A DNA stretch of 64,000 nt from Synergistetes bacterium HGW-Synergistetes-1 (lineage in GTDB: Bacteria; Synergistota; Synergistia; Synergistales; Synergistaceae): NCBI GenBank assembly GCA_002839185.1, contig PGXO01000001.1, positions 186,001 to 250,000 of the forward strand, written 5' to 3'. Each line of letters starts with the position of its first letter. The stretch's first letter is position 1. Below the pieces are notes generated by a model. That model had not been told where the DNA came from. It saw nothing but the letters and a program-made list of their open reading frames with translations, and did not search any database. Positions 24,988-33,207 of this stretch are shown in pieces. The position numbers were made by a program, and so were the translations under genes.

Positions 24988-26109
24988 TCAGTCCTTGATC
25001 TCCCTGTTTTCCCGTGTCAGTCTTATTATCGCCTCCGAGAGGTTCTGTGCGTTATGCCTTAGGTAAGCTCCATTTTTGATCGTGACAAAATCTCCATATA
25101 TAACAGTCGTCCCGAGGGACTCCAGATATTTTTCCTCTTCATTTGAAAGATATAGCGGTTCTGCTCCTATTTTGCTGTACCTGTTTAAAAATTCTTCCGG
25201 TATCGGCGCCTGATTTGCCAGAAGATAATCCGGGACAGTGCCAAGAACACCTGCCACCCAATCCACGTGTGCAAGGATGTTCATGCCTTCGGTCTCTTTG
25301 GGCTGTGTTACAAGGTTGGCGACATATACTATGGGCACAGGAGAATCTTTCAGAAGGTCAGATATTTCTTTGAGCAACAGGTTTGGAAGTACACTTGTAA
25401 AGAGGCTTCCCGGTCCGAGCACTATAATATCTGCTGAATTCAGTGCTTTTTTAACTGCTTCAAGAGGAGGTGCATTGCGTGGTTCTATCCAGAGTTTGGC
25501 AAGATTACTGCCGTTATCGGAGACTTCAAGTTCGCCTTTTACGATTCTGCCGTCTTTTGTTTCACCTTTAAGGGTAACGTTTTCTGTTGTTACGGGCAGT
25601 ACCTGGCCTCTTATGGCAAGCATTTTATTAAGTTCTTCGACAGCGCGCTGAAAATCACCCATCATCTCTGTCGTAGCGAGCAGGATCAGGTTTCCAAGAT
25701 TATGTCCCTTCAGCTCTCCCCTGTCGAACCTGAAATTGAGCAGCCTGTTCAAAGAGCTGTCATTTTCCGCAAGGGCCACGATACAGTTCCTTATATCTCC
25801 AGGAGGAAGCATGCCCCACTCCTGACGGAGACGACCGGAGCTGCCTCCCTCATCAGTTACGGCAACCACTGCAGTTATATTTCGCGAAAATCCTTTAAGA
25901 CCGGACAACAGAGTTGAAAGCCCTGTACCTCCTCCGATTGTGACTATTCTTGGACCAAGGGAAAGCCTGTATTCAACGGCGTTTGTCATTATTCCATGGC
26001 GGCCGGACGCTGTCTTGTTTTGATGTTTGCTTCTTCCTGAGAGCACATAAAAAGAGAGTGCGGAAGCAGCGATCACCATTATTATCAGTATGGCTGAAAA
26101 TGAACTCAC
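24988..26109 (-). CDS. yvcK: YvcK/CofD-like protein (gluconeogenesis factor)
   Basis: A 373-residue YvcK-family protein with the glycine motif TIGGGTGLSTLLSGLKGF near residue 58, VAVTDEGGSSGRLR, LPPGDIRNC and IVLGPGSLFTSVLPN. An N-terminal membrane segment (about residues 5-25) precedes the fold, which is not present in B. subtilis YvcK. YvcK binds UDP-sugars and is needed for cell shape and growth on gluconeogenic carbon. The start is GTG 26109, overlapping the rapZ stop by 4 nt (GTGA). Confidence 0.93.
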   Translation of the reverse strand: MSSFSAILIIMVIAASALSFYVLSGRSKHQNKTASGRHGIMTNAVEYRLSLGPRIVTIGGGTGLSTLLSGLKGFSRNITAVVAVTDEGGSSGRLRQEWGMLPPGDIRNCIVALAENDSSLNRLLNFRFDRGELKGHNLGNLILLATTEMMGDFQRAVEELNKMLAIRGQVLPVTTENVTLKGETKDGRIVKGELEVSDNGSNLAKLWIEPRNAPPLEAVKKALNSADIIVLGPGSLFTSVLPNLLLKEISDLLKDSPVPIVYVANLVTQPKETEGMNILAHVDWVAGVLGTVPDYLLANQAPIPEEFLNRYSKIGAEPLYLSNEEEKYLESLGTTVIYGDFVTIKNGAYLRHNAQNLSEAIIRLTRENREIKD

Positions 26110-26999
26110 AGCAAATTCCCCTTGTCTATATCCCTGTGGTCAATGGTCAGATTGTTCCCTCTCCTTTTCAGGTGAACTGCAAGCATCTCGGAAACTGCCA
26201 CGGATCTGTGCCTGCCGCCTGTACAGCCAATGGCGATGTGGACCTGCTGCTTTCCTGTGCTGTTGTAAACTGATGAGACAAAATCAAGCAGGTTTTCAGC
26301 CTTTTCAATAAAAATATCCAGATTTTCGAAACCGGAAAGATATTTCTGTACTTCGTAATCTTTTCCCGAAAGGGCGTGAAGGTCTTCAATGTAATTGGGA
26401 TTTGGCAGGAAACGTACATCAAGCACATAATCGGAGTCCTGGGGTATACCGTATTTAAAGCCGAAAGAGCTTAATATCACAGAAGTTTTGTCTGATGACA
26501 TCCCCATGATCTCAAGCAGCTTTATCCTGAACTCGTTTGCTTTCATCCCTGATGTGTCTATGACTATGTCGGCATTCTTCCTTATCGGACCCAGAAGCTT
26601 TCTTTCCAATGTAAGCCCGCCAAGTATAGTTTTGTTTTGGGAGAGCGGATGCCTTCTTCTTGTTGTTTCAAATCTTCTCACCAACGTCTCATCGGTCGCG
26701 TCAACAAAAAGGATCTCTAGCTTTTCGACCTTTTCACGAAGTCTTGAAACCACTTTCTCCAAATCGTTCAGCAGCTCTTCACCTCTGACGTCTACCACTG
26801 CAGCAACTCCGTGGTTTGCAGCGGACTGGTGTCCTTCAAGAACGTCAAGAAGCTGTGGAAGGAGGGTCGGAGGGAGGTTGTCGATAACGTAAAAACCCTG
26901 ATCCTCGAACACGTTTAGAGCAGAAGATTTTCCTCCGCCGGACATCCCTGTGATTATCACACATCTTTTGATCTTGCCTGAGACGCAAGGATCATGCAT
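26106..26999 (-). CDS. rapZ: RapZ/YvcJ nucleotide-binding protein
   Basis: A 297-residue P-loop protein. Walker A TGMSGGGKSSA is near residue 18, and the C-terminal UDP-sugar/RNA-binding domain has AIGCTGGRHRSVAVSE. In E. coli RapZ adapts RNase E to GlmZ sRNA and so senses glucosamine-6-phosphate; in B. subtilis YvcJ has a looser role. The link to precursor supply fits the neighbouring wall genes. The start ATG 26999 follows AGGAGGGGG. Confidence 0.94.
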   Translation of the reverse strand: MHDPCVSGKIKRCVIITGMSGGGKSSALNVFEDQGFYVIDNLPPTLLPQLLDVLEGHQSAANHGVAAVVDVRGEELLNDLEKVVSRLREKVEKLEILFVDATDETLVRRFETTRRRHPLSQNKTILGGLTLERKLLGPIRKNADIVIDTSGMKANEFRIKLLEIMGMSSDKTSVILSSFGFKYGIPQDSDYVLDVRFLPNPNYIEDLHALSGKDYEVQKYLSGFENLDIFIEKAENLLDFVSSVYNSTGKQQVHIAIGCTGGRHRSVAVSEMLAVHLKRRGNNLTIDHRDIDKGNLL

Positions 27000-27076
27000 A
27001 TACCCTACCCCCTCCTGATTACTGTTTAAATAGTCTGTTTATTAATGGGTCGTTTAAATGATCCGGACCATTTACA

Positions 27077-27898
27077 TTAATGTCCGTGTGAGTTTCCTCC
27101 GCATTCACTGTCCCATCCTGCCAGCGTCTCTATTCCATGCCTGAGGGCAGGCACGATCGCCTCGAAACACTGCCTTGCTCCCCGCTGACTTCCCGGAAAA
27201 GCTATTACAAGTGTATTTTTGCATATCACGGCGACACTTCTTGTAAGAAAAGCTCTTTCTGTAAATTCAAGGGTCTTACTCCGCATCATCTCGCCGAAAC
27301 CGGGTACGACCTTTTCTGCTATGCCTAATAGAGCCTCAGGCGTAACGTCCCTTAGCGAAAGTCCCGTTCCGCCTGTTGTCAACACCAGGTCATATCCCTC
27401 ATCGCACCATGATCTTACTGTGCAGGCAATTTCTTCCTTTTCGTCCGGAACTATCTTTTTGTCTTCCACAACAGCACCTTGGGCAGCTATTAATCTTTCC
27501 AATTCAGGCCCTGCTGTGTCTATCCTCTCTCCCCTGCTCCCTTTGTCGCTTACAGTAAGGATAGCAGCCCTTATAGCTTTCCAGATGCTTACCTGGGATG
27601 AAACACTAAGGAAGCCGGGGGTGCAGACTCCATATTTTTTGTCAGCACTGCTCCATCTGAGAAGAGTATCGCCTTTTCCTGCAGCAAGAAAATCACCCTC
27701 CCGGGGCAATGAGTCCGGCGGGAGAACTATCGTCATTTTATCAGCGTGATATTCTGAAGTTAGATCAGCCCCTGCCGACGCGCATGTTATATCTATCGGG
27801 ACCTCGTTCACGCAGCTTTCCCCGGCAGAATTTGAATGGACATAACAAAGCGTGTGATCCCCTATAAGCGATGGTGCGTAAAGCCTCAGTATCCTCAT
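27077..27898 (-). CDS. MogA/MoaB-domain protein with extra N-terminal domain
   Basis: Two-part protein of 273 residues. Residues about 107-262 are a MogA/MoaB molybdopterin adenylyltransferase domain (AAILTVSDKGSRGERIDTAGP, LVLTTGGTGLSLRDVTPEA, LVIAFPGSQRGARQCFEAI). It activates molybdopterin with AMP before metal insertion. Residues 1-105 do not match a family I know; they could be a degenerate MOSC-type module. The tail SECGGNSHGH is Cys/His-containing. The start overlaps the moaC stop (ATGA). Confidence 0.85.
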   Translation of the reverse strand: MRILRLYAPSLIGDHTLCYVHSNSAGESCVNEVPIDITCASAGADLTSEYHADKMTIVLPPDSLPREGDFLAAGKGDTLLRWSSADKKYGVCTPGFLSVSSQVSIWKAIRAAILTVSDKGSRGERIDTAGPELERLIAAQGAVVEDKKIVPDEKEEIACTVRSWCDEGYDLVLTTGGTGLSLRDVTPEALLGIAEKVVPGFGEMMRSKTLEFTERAFLTRSVAVICKNTLVIAFPGSQRGARQCFEAIVPALRHGIETLAGWDSECGGNSHGH

Positions 27899-28386
27899 AC
27901 CTTGTACACTCCTTCAGCGTTCCATTCGCCGCTTTTTCCGCCTGTCTTCCTTATCAGCCTGATATCCCTGATGACCATGCCCTTGTCTATGCCCTTGCAC
28001 ATATCATAGAAACAGAGAGCGGCAGCTGAAACGCCTGTCAGCGCCTCCATCTCGACGCCTGTCACTTCGTTCGCAGTCGCTTCACATGTTATCCTGACAG
28101 ACTTCGTCCCTTCAGCCAGATCACATTTGACCACTACATTATCAAGTCTTATCGTGTGGCATAACGGGATAAGCTCGGGAGTCTTCTTTGCTCCCATGAT
28201 ACCCGCAAGCTCGGCAATAAGGAAGGGATCGCCCTTTTTTAAGCTGCCAACAGAAACTTTCTCATATATCGCAAGGGGAAGGTCTATCCATCCTTCCGCC
28301 CATGCAGTACGCGATGTTATCTTTTTTTTGCTCACATCTACAAGTACCGGCCTGCCGTCACTGTCAAAGTGTGTGTATTCTGCCAT
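27895..28386 (-). CDS. moaC: Cyclic pyranopterin monophosphate synthase
   Basis: MoaC of 163 residues, acting after MoaA to make cyclic pyranopterin monophosphate. Hallmarks are the opening HFDSDGRPVLVDVSKK, LIPLCHTIRLD, EMEALTGVSAAALCFYDMCKGIDKG and the final RLIRKTGGKSG. All are intact. Confidence 0.96.
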   Translation of the reverse strand: MAEYTHFDSDGRPVLVDVSKKKITSRTAWAEGWIDLPLAIYEKVSVGSLKKGDPFLIAELAGIMGAKKTPELIPLCHTIRLDNVVVKCDLAEGTKSVRITCEATANEVTGVEMEALTGVSAAALCFYDMCKGIDKGMVIRDIRLIRKTGGKSGEWNAEGVYKV

Positions 28387-28389
28387 TTT

Positions 28390-29364
28390 TTATCCCCCTA
28401 TTCCGGACATATGCTGGTGTCCTGCACGGACGTCGCTCCAGCATCTCGGTTTGTTTTTTATGCTGTCAAGTATCAGTTCCTTGAGTCCTTCGCTGTCTTC
28501 GTTTAGTATCAGCGGCCTCATCGGGATCTCAACAGGAGCAAATAGGCATGTCCTGAGCTTTCCTGTTGCTGAGACCCTGAGGCGGTTGCAGTATTTACAG
28601 AAATGGTTTGAAACAGCAGTAATTATACCTATCGAATCACCTGTCTTCTCGTTCCTGTAGTACTTTGCCGGCCCCGCCTGCGCTGAATCAGGCTTTTCAG
28701 CCTGCCATGAATCACCCTCAGGAAGCATCTTTAGTATCTCTTCCCCGCTGATAAAGGCATCTTCGTTCCAAACATCGTCTTCAAGAGGCATAAATTCTAT
28801 CAATCGAAGGAGAACTTTCTCCCTTTTGGCGAAAGCCATCAGATCGCCTATCTCACCATCGTTGAAACCCCTTATCAACACGGTATTAAGCTTTATGTTC
28901 CTTATTCCCGCCCTTACTGCGGCCCTGATGCCGGAGATGACATTCTCAATATTACCGAGCCTTGTCACATCGGCGAACTTAACAGGGTCAAGTGTATCCA
29001 GGCTTATGTTTAGGGAGTGGAGGTTTGCTTCAGCCAGCTCTTCTGCATACTGCCCAAGCATGGAACCATTCGTGGTCAGGGCAGTTTTCATCTCTGGAAA
29101 CTCTCCATTGAGTTCCTTAAGGAAACTTACAAGGTCTCTTCTCACAAGAGGTTCCCCTCCTGTAAATCGTACTTTTCTGACTCCCAGTTCCCAAAGTACC
29201 CTGCAGAGGAAGGATATTTCCTCGTACCTCATTATCTCACTGTGTTCCAGAAACTCCACGCCCTCAGCGGGCATGCAGTATTTACACCTGTAATTGCATC
29301 TGTCAGTCACTGAAATGCGGACATAGTTCAGGTTCCTTCCGAAGTCGTCAATCAGTCTGTCCAT
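28390..29364 (-). CDS. moaA: GTP 3',8-cyclase
   Basis: Radical SAM enzyme that starts molybdopterin synthesis from GTP. The first cluster is CNYRCKYC near residue 23. The second-cluster ligands are in HFCKYCNRLRVSATGKLRTCLF near 255-275. It lacks the usual C-terminal GG tail: the frame ends GHQHMSGIGG, which does end in GG, so the essential diglycine is in fact present. The start ATG 29364 lies inside the moeA-PBP 3' end, with GGAGG 5 nt upstream. Confidence 0.95.
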   Translation of the reverse strand: MDRLIDDFGRNLNYVRISVTDRCNYRCKYCMPAEGVEFLEHSEIMRYEEISFLCRVLWELGVRKVRFTGGEPLVRRDLVSFLKELNGEFPEMKTALTTNGSMLGQYAEELAEANLHSLNISLDTLDPVKFADVTRLGNIENVISGIRAAVRAGIRNIKLNTVLIRGFNDGEIGDLMAFAKREKVLLRLIEFMPLEDDVWNEDAFISGEEILKMLPEGDSWQAEKPDSAQAGPAKYYRNEKTGDSIGIITAVSNHFCKYCNRLRVSATGKLRTCLFAPVEIPMRPLILNEDSEGLKELILDSIKNKPRCWSDVRAGHQHMSGIGG

Positions 29365-31268
29365 CTGTAGCCTCCCATATCTTCAACAGTCTCTCTCCAT
29401 TCCCTGTCACCGAGGCTGTCCATAAGGGCCTGTACTGCCGGATGGCTCATGTATATCGAAGGGATGACAAGCTCATAGGGCTCTTCCGCAAGCGGTATAA
29501 AGTCAAGCCCCAGTGCATCCGCCGCTGATTTTATCCCCAGTGTTGCATCTGCAAGACAGGTAAAGACACGGTTTGCAGCTTCCATATGCGTCGTACACTG
29601 TTGTTCATAACCCTTTATCTCGGAAGGAGATCTCCCTGCCATTTTCAAGAGGTGGTCAAAGAGGACCCTTGTTCCTGCTCCTGGCTGTCTGTTTGAAAAT
29701 ACATTGTCACCGGCACACAGTTCTTCGAAGGTTTTTATCTTTTTAGGGTTGCCCTGCTGCACTATTATTCCCTGTGTTCTGTAGAAAACGAGGATCCGCT
29801 CCCATTTTGCTCCGTTGGCAAAACGTTCGATGAAGCTGTCGTTGTATGTCCCGTTCTTGTCGTCAAGGAGGTGTGCCGCAGCCATGTGGCATTCTCCCCT
29901 GCTCAGGGCGGCAAGTCCGCCCATACTGCCTACTGCGCGTGAGACAAAATCCCCGCCCCTGCGTCTGATCGGGGTAACCAAAAGCTGTATAGCAGGGTCG
30001 TCAGAACCCTGGAAAAGTATTCTCTTATCCAGGTCAACTTTTCTTTTCATCCAGACGGTGACATCTGTCCCCTTCTCACATTCAAGGGCAGAAGCAGGAA
30101 GAAGGGCGATCCCGTCTGCCTCTGCCAGCGCCCAAAGGACGCTCGCTCCGGAAGTAAGCGCCCAGGAATATAACGTATCACCTACTTTGGCCGTTTTGAC
30201 CCTAAGCCATTCCTCTATCCCTGCCGGCGAAGAATGCTGCACAAGAAGTTTGGTATTCCAGGTTTCCCTGCATCCGACAGCTTCTTTTATCAGGTGATCC
30301 GGATCTTCATCCCTAGCTGAAAGAAGGTTGAGCAGTGGAAATACGAGACTCCATAGGACAACTGTGGTCGACATTGGAAACCCAGGAAGGCATATCACAG
30401 GCTTGCCCTTTATCTCTGCAGCCATTGCAGGTCTGCCGGGTTTCATTCGTATCCACCTGAAGATCACCTTTCCAAGATCTTCAAAGACCTCCAGGGTATG
30501 GTCCCTGCGGCCTTTTGCTGAACCGGCACCAACAAGCACCACATCATAATTATCCACTCCCTCTGAAACCTTTTCCTTCAGAAGGGCAGGATCATCGGGG
30601 ACTACAGGGGATACGTCAACATCAAATCCCCATTCCCGAAAAGATGCTTCGATAAAGAGAGAATTGCTCTCTGCTACTGTGCCGGACTTGGGGTTCGGAT
30701 CTGAAAGCCATTTTCCCCTTGATATGACCTCATCACCCGTCGGAATGTAGAGCGTCCTGGGCTTTTTAAAGACCGGGACTTTTTCTATTCCTGCGCATAA
30801 AAAGAGCGAGATTAGAGCGGGTGTAACAGTATCGCCCTCTCTTGCTATGATCTGTCCTGCCATCACATCTTCGCCAAGCGGCCTTACATTGGCAGAAGGA
30901 GTAAGGCTTTTAAAGATCAAAAGATCGTCGCCTTCCATTGAAGAATCTTCTACCATAAGGACAGCGTTTGCCCAGTAAGGGACATCAGCCCCGGTGTTCA
31001 TCCAATGATATCGTGAAGGCTCCAGCGATACCGGAGTAGCCTGTGACGCGCCGATAGTAGAGGATGCATCCACTGCGTATCCGTCAACGGCGGAGGCAGC
31101 ATAATGCGGAACGTTCCTGTGTGCCGTTATATCTTTAGTCAGGAGACAGCCAAGCGCCTCTGATATGTTTTTTTCAGTTATATTTTTTCCAGCTCGTCCA
31201 CTAAATGCTTTTTTAAGCATTTCGATGGCTGTTCGCAGCTCTATGTGTTCGCTGTATCTGGCTACCAT
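29352..31268 (-). CDS. MoeA-type molybdopterin molybdotransferase with PBP-like domain
   Basis: A 638-residue two-domain protein. Residues 1 to about 405 are MoeA-like (HYAASAVDGYAVDA, GDEVISRGKW, GAGSAKGRRDHTLEVF, LPGFPMSTTVVLW). Residues about 415-620 form a periplasmic-binding-protein-like fold of the LysR/ModE-associated type (SMGGLAALSRGECHMAAAHLLD, SNRQPGAGTRVLFDHLL, PLAEEPYELVIP) but without a signal peptide, so it is cytoplasmic. This architecture is known in anaerobes and is thought to bind an anion or cofactor. I choose ATG 31268, six bases behind GGAGGT. It overlaps moeA. Confidence 0.9.
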   Translation of the reverse strand: MVARYSEHIELRTAIEMLKKAFSGRAGKNITEKNISEALGCLLTKDITAHRNVPHYAASAVDGYAVDASSTIGASQATPVSLEPSRYHWMNTGADVPYWANAVLMVEDSSMEGDDLLIFKSLTPSANVRPLGEDVMAGQIIAREGDTVTPALISLFLCAGIEKVPVFKKPRTLYIPTGDEVISRGKWLSDPNPKSGTVAESNSLFIEASFREWGFDVDVSPVVPDDPALLKEKVSEGVDNYDVVLVGAGSAKGRRDHTLEVFEDLGKVIFRWIRMKPGRPAMAAEIKGKPVICLPGFPMSTTVVLWSLVFPLLNLLSARDEDPDHLIKEAVGCRETWNTKLLVQHSSPAGIEEWLRVKTAKVGDTLYSWALTSGASVLWALAEADGIALLPASALECEKGTDVTVWMKRKVDLDKRILFQGSDDPAIQLLVTPIRRRGGDFVSRAVGSMGGLAALSRGECHMAAAHLLDDKNGTYNDSFIERFANGAKWERILVFYRTQGIIVQQGNPKKIKTFEELCAGDNVFSNRQPGAGTRVLFDHLLKMAGRSPSEIKGYEQQCTTHMEAANRVFTCLADATLGIKSAADALGLDFIPLAEEPYELVIPSIYMSHPAVQALMDSLGDREWRETVEDMGGYRWTD

Positions 31269-32497
31269 AACCATACCTCCGCCGTCTCTCCGGCTCTTAT
31301 AGTCTCACGATCCTCGGGTATCCTTATAAATCCGTCTGCAGATGCAAGTGAAGAAACGTAGCCTGACTTGGCAAGGATCGGATCTATTCTCCCGTCGGTG
31401 GTCATCCTGCATGGGACAAACTCTTCAGGTCCAGTCCTCGCTGTAATGTCTCTAGACATCGGCAGCTGCATTTTTATCCCGTATCCTGTGTTGGCCGCGC
31501 CTATAAGTCTTAGCAGCAACGGGATCAGCAGAACATATGCTACGGTAAAACAGGAAAGAGGATGTCCGGGAAGACTTACAACAAGCTTTTTGTCTTGGAG
31601 GCTGCCGGCAATGAGCGTCGGTTTTCCGGGGATTATATTGATGCCGCGGATCATCAATCCCGGCGCAGGAAGTTTTTCAAGGACCCTCGAGCAATGATCC
31701 CTGATACCCACCGATGAACCGCCGCTCAATATCAAAACATCACAGCGTGCTGCCTCTTCCTTTACGGTCTTCTCAAAAAGATCGCCCTCATCAGAGAGTA
31801 TTCCCCTATATTCTGAATCAAAACCATATCGGGAAAGAAGCGATCTGACAGACCATCCGTTCACATCTCTTATTTTTCCGGGCTGGAGAGGGTACGTTTC
31901 GACCGGAACTATCTCATCGCCTGTACTCAGGATGCTTATTTTAAGGTTTATCAAAGGAACGGCTTTAATGCCCAGAGTAGCAAGAATGCTCATTGTTCTG
32001 AAATCTACCAGGTCGCCCCTTGAGAGGATCTTTTGTCCCGCGGGAAACTCTTCTCCGGCAAGTATTACATTCTCTCCGGACTGTACAGCGCTCCTTACCT
32101 CCACCCATCCCCCTGTAAGAGCGGTGTTTTCAAGCATGACAACAGCATCCGACCCGTAGGGAAGCACGCCGCCTGTAGGGATGCCTGCTGCCTCTCCCGG
32201 TCTTATGGAAATGTCAGGCAGGATACCCATCGGAATATCTCCGGTCTTATTTAAAAACGTGGGAGTACCCGGAGTCGCAGCCACTACATCAGAACTTTGT
32301 ACTGCAAAACCATCCCTGAGGCTTCTTGTGTACGGTGGGTACTGTTCTTCGGCTTCAATGTCCCCGGATATCCTTTTCCCCAGGGCAGAATCAATAGGCA
32401 TATAGACAGTCCTCACATGCCAAGGAAAAGAAAGACCTTCAGCGACATGCTGCAGGGCCTGTATGCGAGGCGTGACCTCTTTAACAAAACCAGACAT
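31262..32497 (-). CDS. moeA: Molybdopterin molybdotransferase MoeA
   Basis: MoeA of about 411 residues that inserts molybdenum (or tungsten) into adenylated molybdopterin. Motifs are TRSLRDGFAVQSSD near 57, PTGGVLPYGSDAVVMLENT, STGDEIV near 195, LSGGSSVGIRDHCSRVL and SLPGHPLSCFTVAYVL. Together with the PBP-fused paralogue downstream it gives two MoeA proteins. One may serve molybdenum and the other tungsten, or each a different pterin form; that is inference. Confidence 0.93.
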   Translation of the reverse strand: MSGFVKEVTPRIQALQHVAEGLSFPWHVRTVYMPIDSALGKRISGDIEAEEQYPPYTRSLRDGFAVQSSDVVAATPGTPTFLNKTGDIPMGILPDISIRPGEAAGIPTGGVLPYGSDAVVMLENTALTGGWVEVRSAVQSGENVILAGEEFPAGQKILSRGDLVDFRTMSILATLGIKAVPLINLKISILSTGDEIVPVETYPLQPGKIRDVNGWSVRSLLSRYGFDSEYRGILSDEGDLFEKTVKEEAARCDVLILSGGSSVGIRDHCSRVLEKLPAPGLMIRGINIIPGKPTLIAGSLQDKKLVVSLPGHPLSCFTVAYVLLIPLLLRLIGAANTGYGIKMQLPMSRDITARTGPEEFVPCRMTTDGRIDPILAKSGYVSSLASADGFIRIPEDRETIRAGETAEVWLW

Positions 32498-32538
32498 CAA
32501 AACAGCGACCTTTCGTATCTTTATATTTTTAACAAAGG

Positions 32539-33189
32539 CTACTTTATCTCAACAAGAAAAAAGGGATATCCATCTTTCTCCAGTTTCTTTGATAAAACTG
32601 CGCCCTCTTCTCTTCCAATTTCCGGGTTTTTTACACGCACTTTGTAAAAGGGGGCTCCGTCTTTCTTATCTTCAGTCAGGTAGGCCGTATATCCCTTAGC
32701 CTTCACATCTTGTATCAGCTGGAGCGCGTTTTCTTTTGATGCGAATGCTCCTATCTGGACGTCCCATCTGGGCTCCTTAACAGCGGCAGCCTGGACTTTC
32801 TCGTTTTGGGCTGTGGTTTCTTTGGCTGAGGCGGCAGGTTTTGCTGTCGCTTTTACTTGCGTTGTTTCAGTTGATACTTTTTTCTGCTGCCCTTCCTTTT
32901 TGACATCTACAGGCTGGGCAGGCTTTATTGAAACCTTTTTCTGTCCTGCCGGATCAACCGGATCCTGAACAGTAACATTCTCTTCCTGTGCCGGCTGAAC
33001 TGACTCCTGATTTGCAGTTTCCTGCTCGTTGAAGACAATATCGTCTGTTTCGTTTGAATTGAAGAAAAAGAGTTTTACACTGAAAAAAAGCAGTGCGACC
33101 GCCATTATTACAGTTAACGGCAGTATGAACTGACCAAACGTAGCCATTGGTTTTTTTTCCTTATAGTTCCGCGTTCTTCTTGTAACCAT
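32539..33189 (-). CDS. SPOR-domain membrane protein
   Basis: A 216-residue protein. There is a short cytoplasmic N-terminus, one membrane segment at about 17-39, a low-complexity linker rich in Q/E/V/K/A (45-135), and a C-terminal SPOR domain (RWDVQIGAFASKENALQLIQD...YPFFLVEI). SPOR domains bind glycan strands stripped of stem peptides at the septum. Its place just after the ftsZ cluster and the layout resembling FtsN or DedD suggest a division role; this is inference. Confidence 0.88.
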   Translation of the reverse strand: MVTRRTRNYKEKKPMATFGQFILPLTVIMAVALLFFSVKLFFFNSNETDDIVFNEQETANQESVQPAQEENVTVQDPVDPAGQKKVSIKPAQPVDVKKEGQQKKVSTETTQVKATAKPAASAKETTAQNEKVQAAAVKEPRWDVQIGAFASKENALQLIQDVKAKGYTAYLTEDKKDGAPFYKVRVKNPEIGREEGAVLSKKLEKDGYPFFLVEIK

Positions 33190-33207
33190 GCAGTCACCCC
33201 CATTAAA

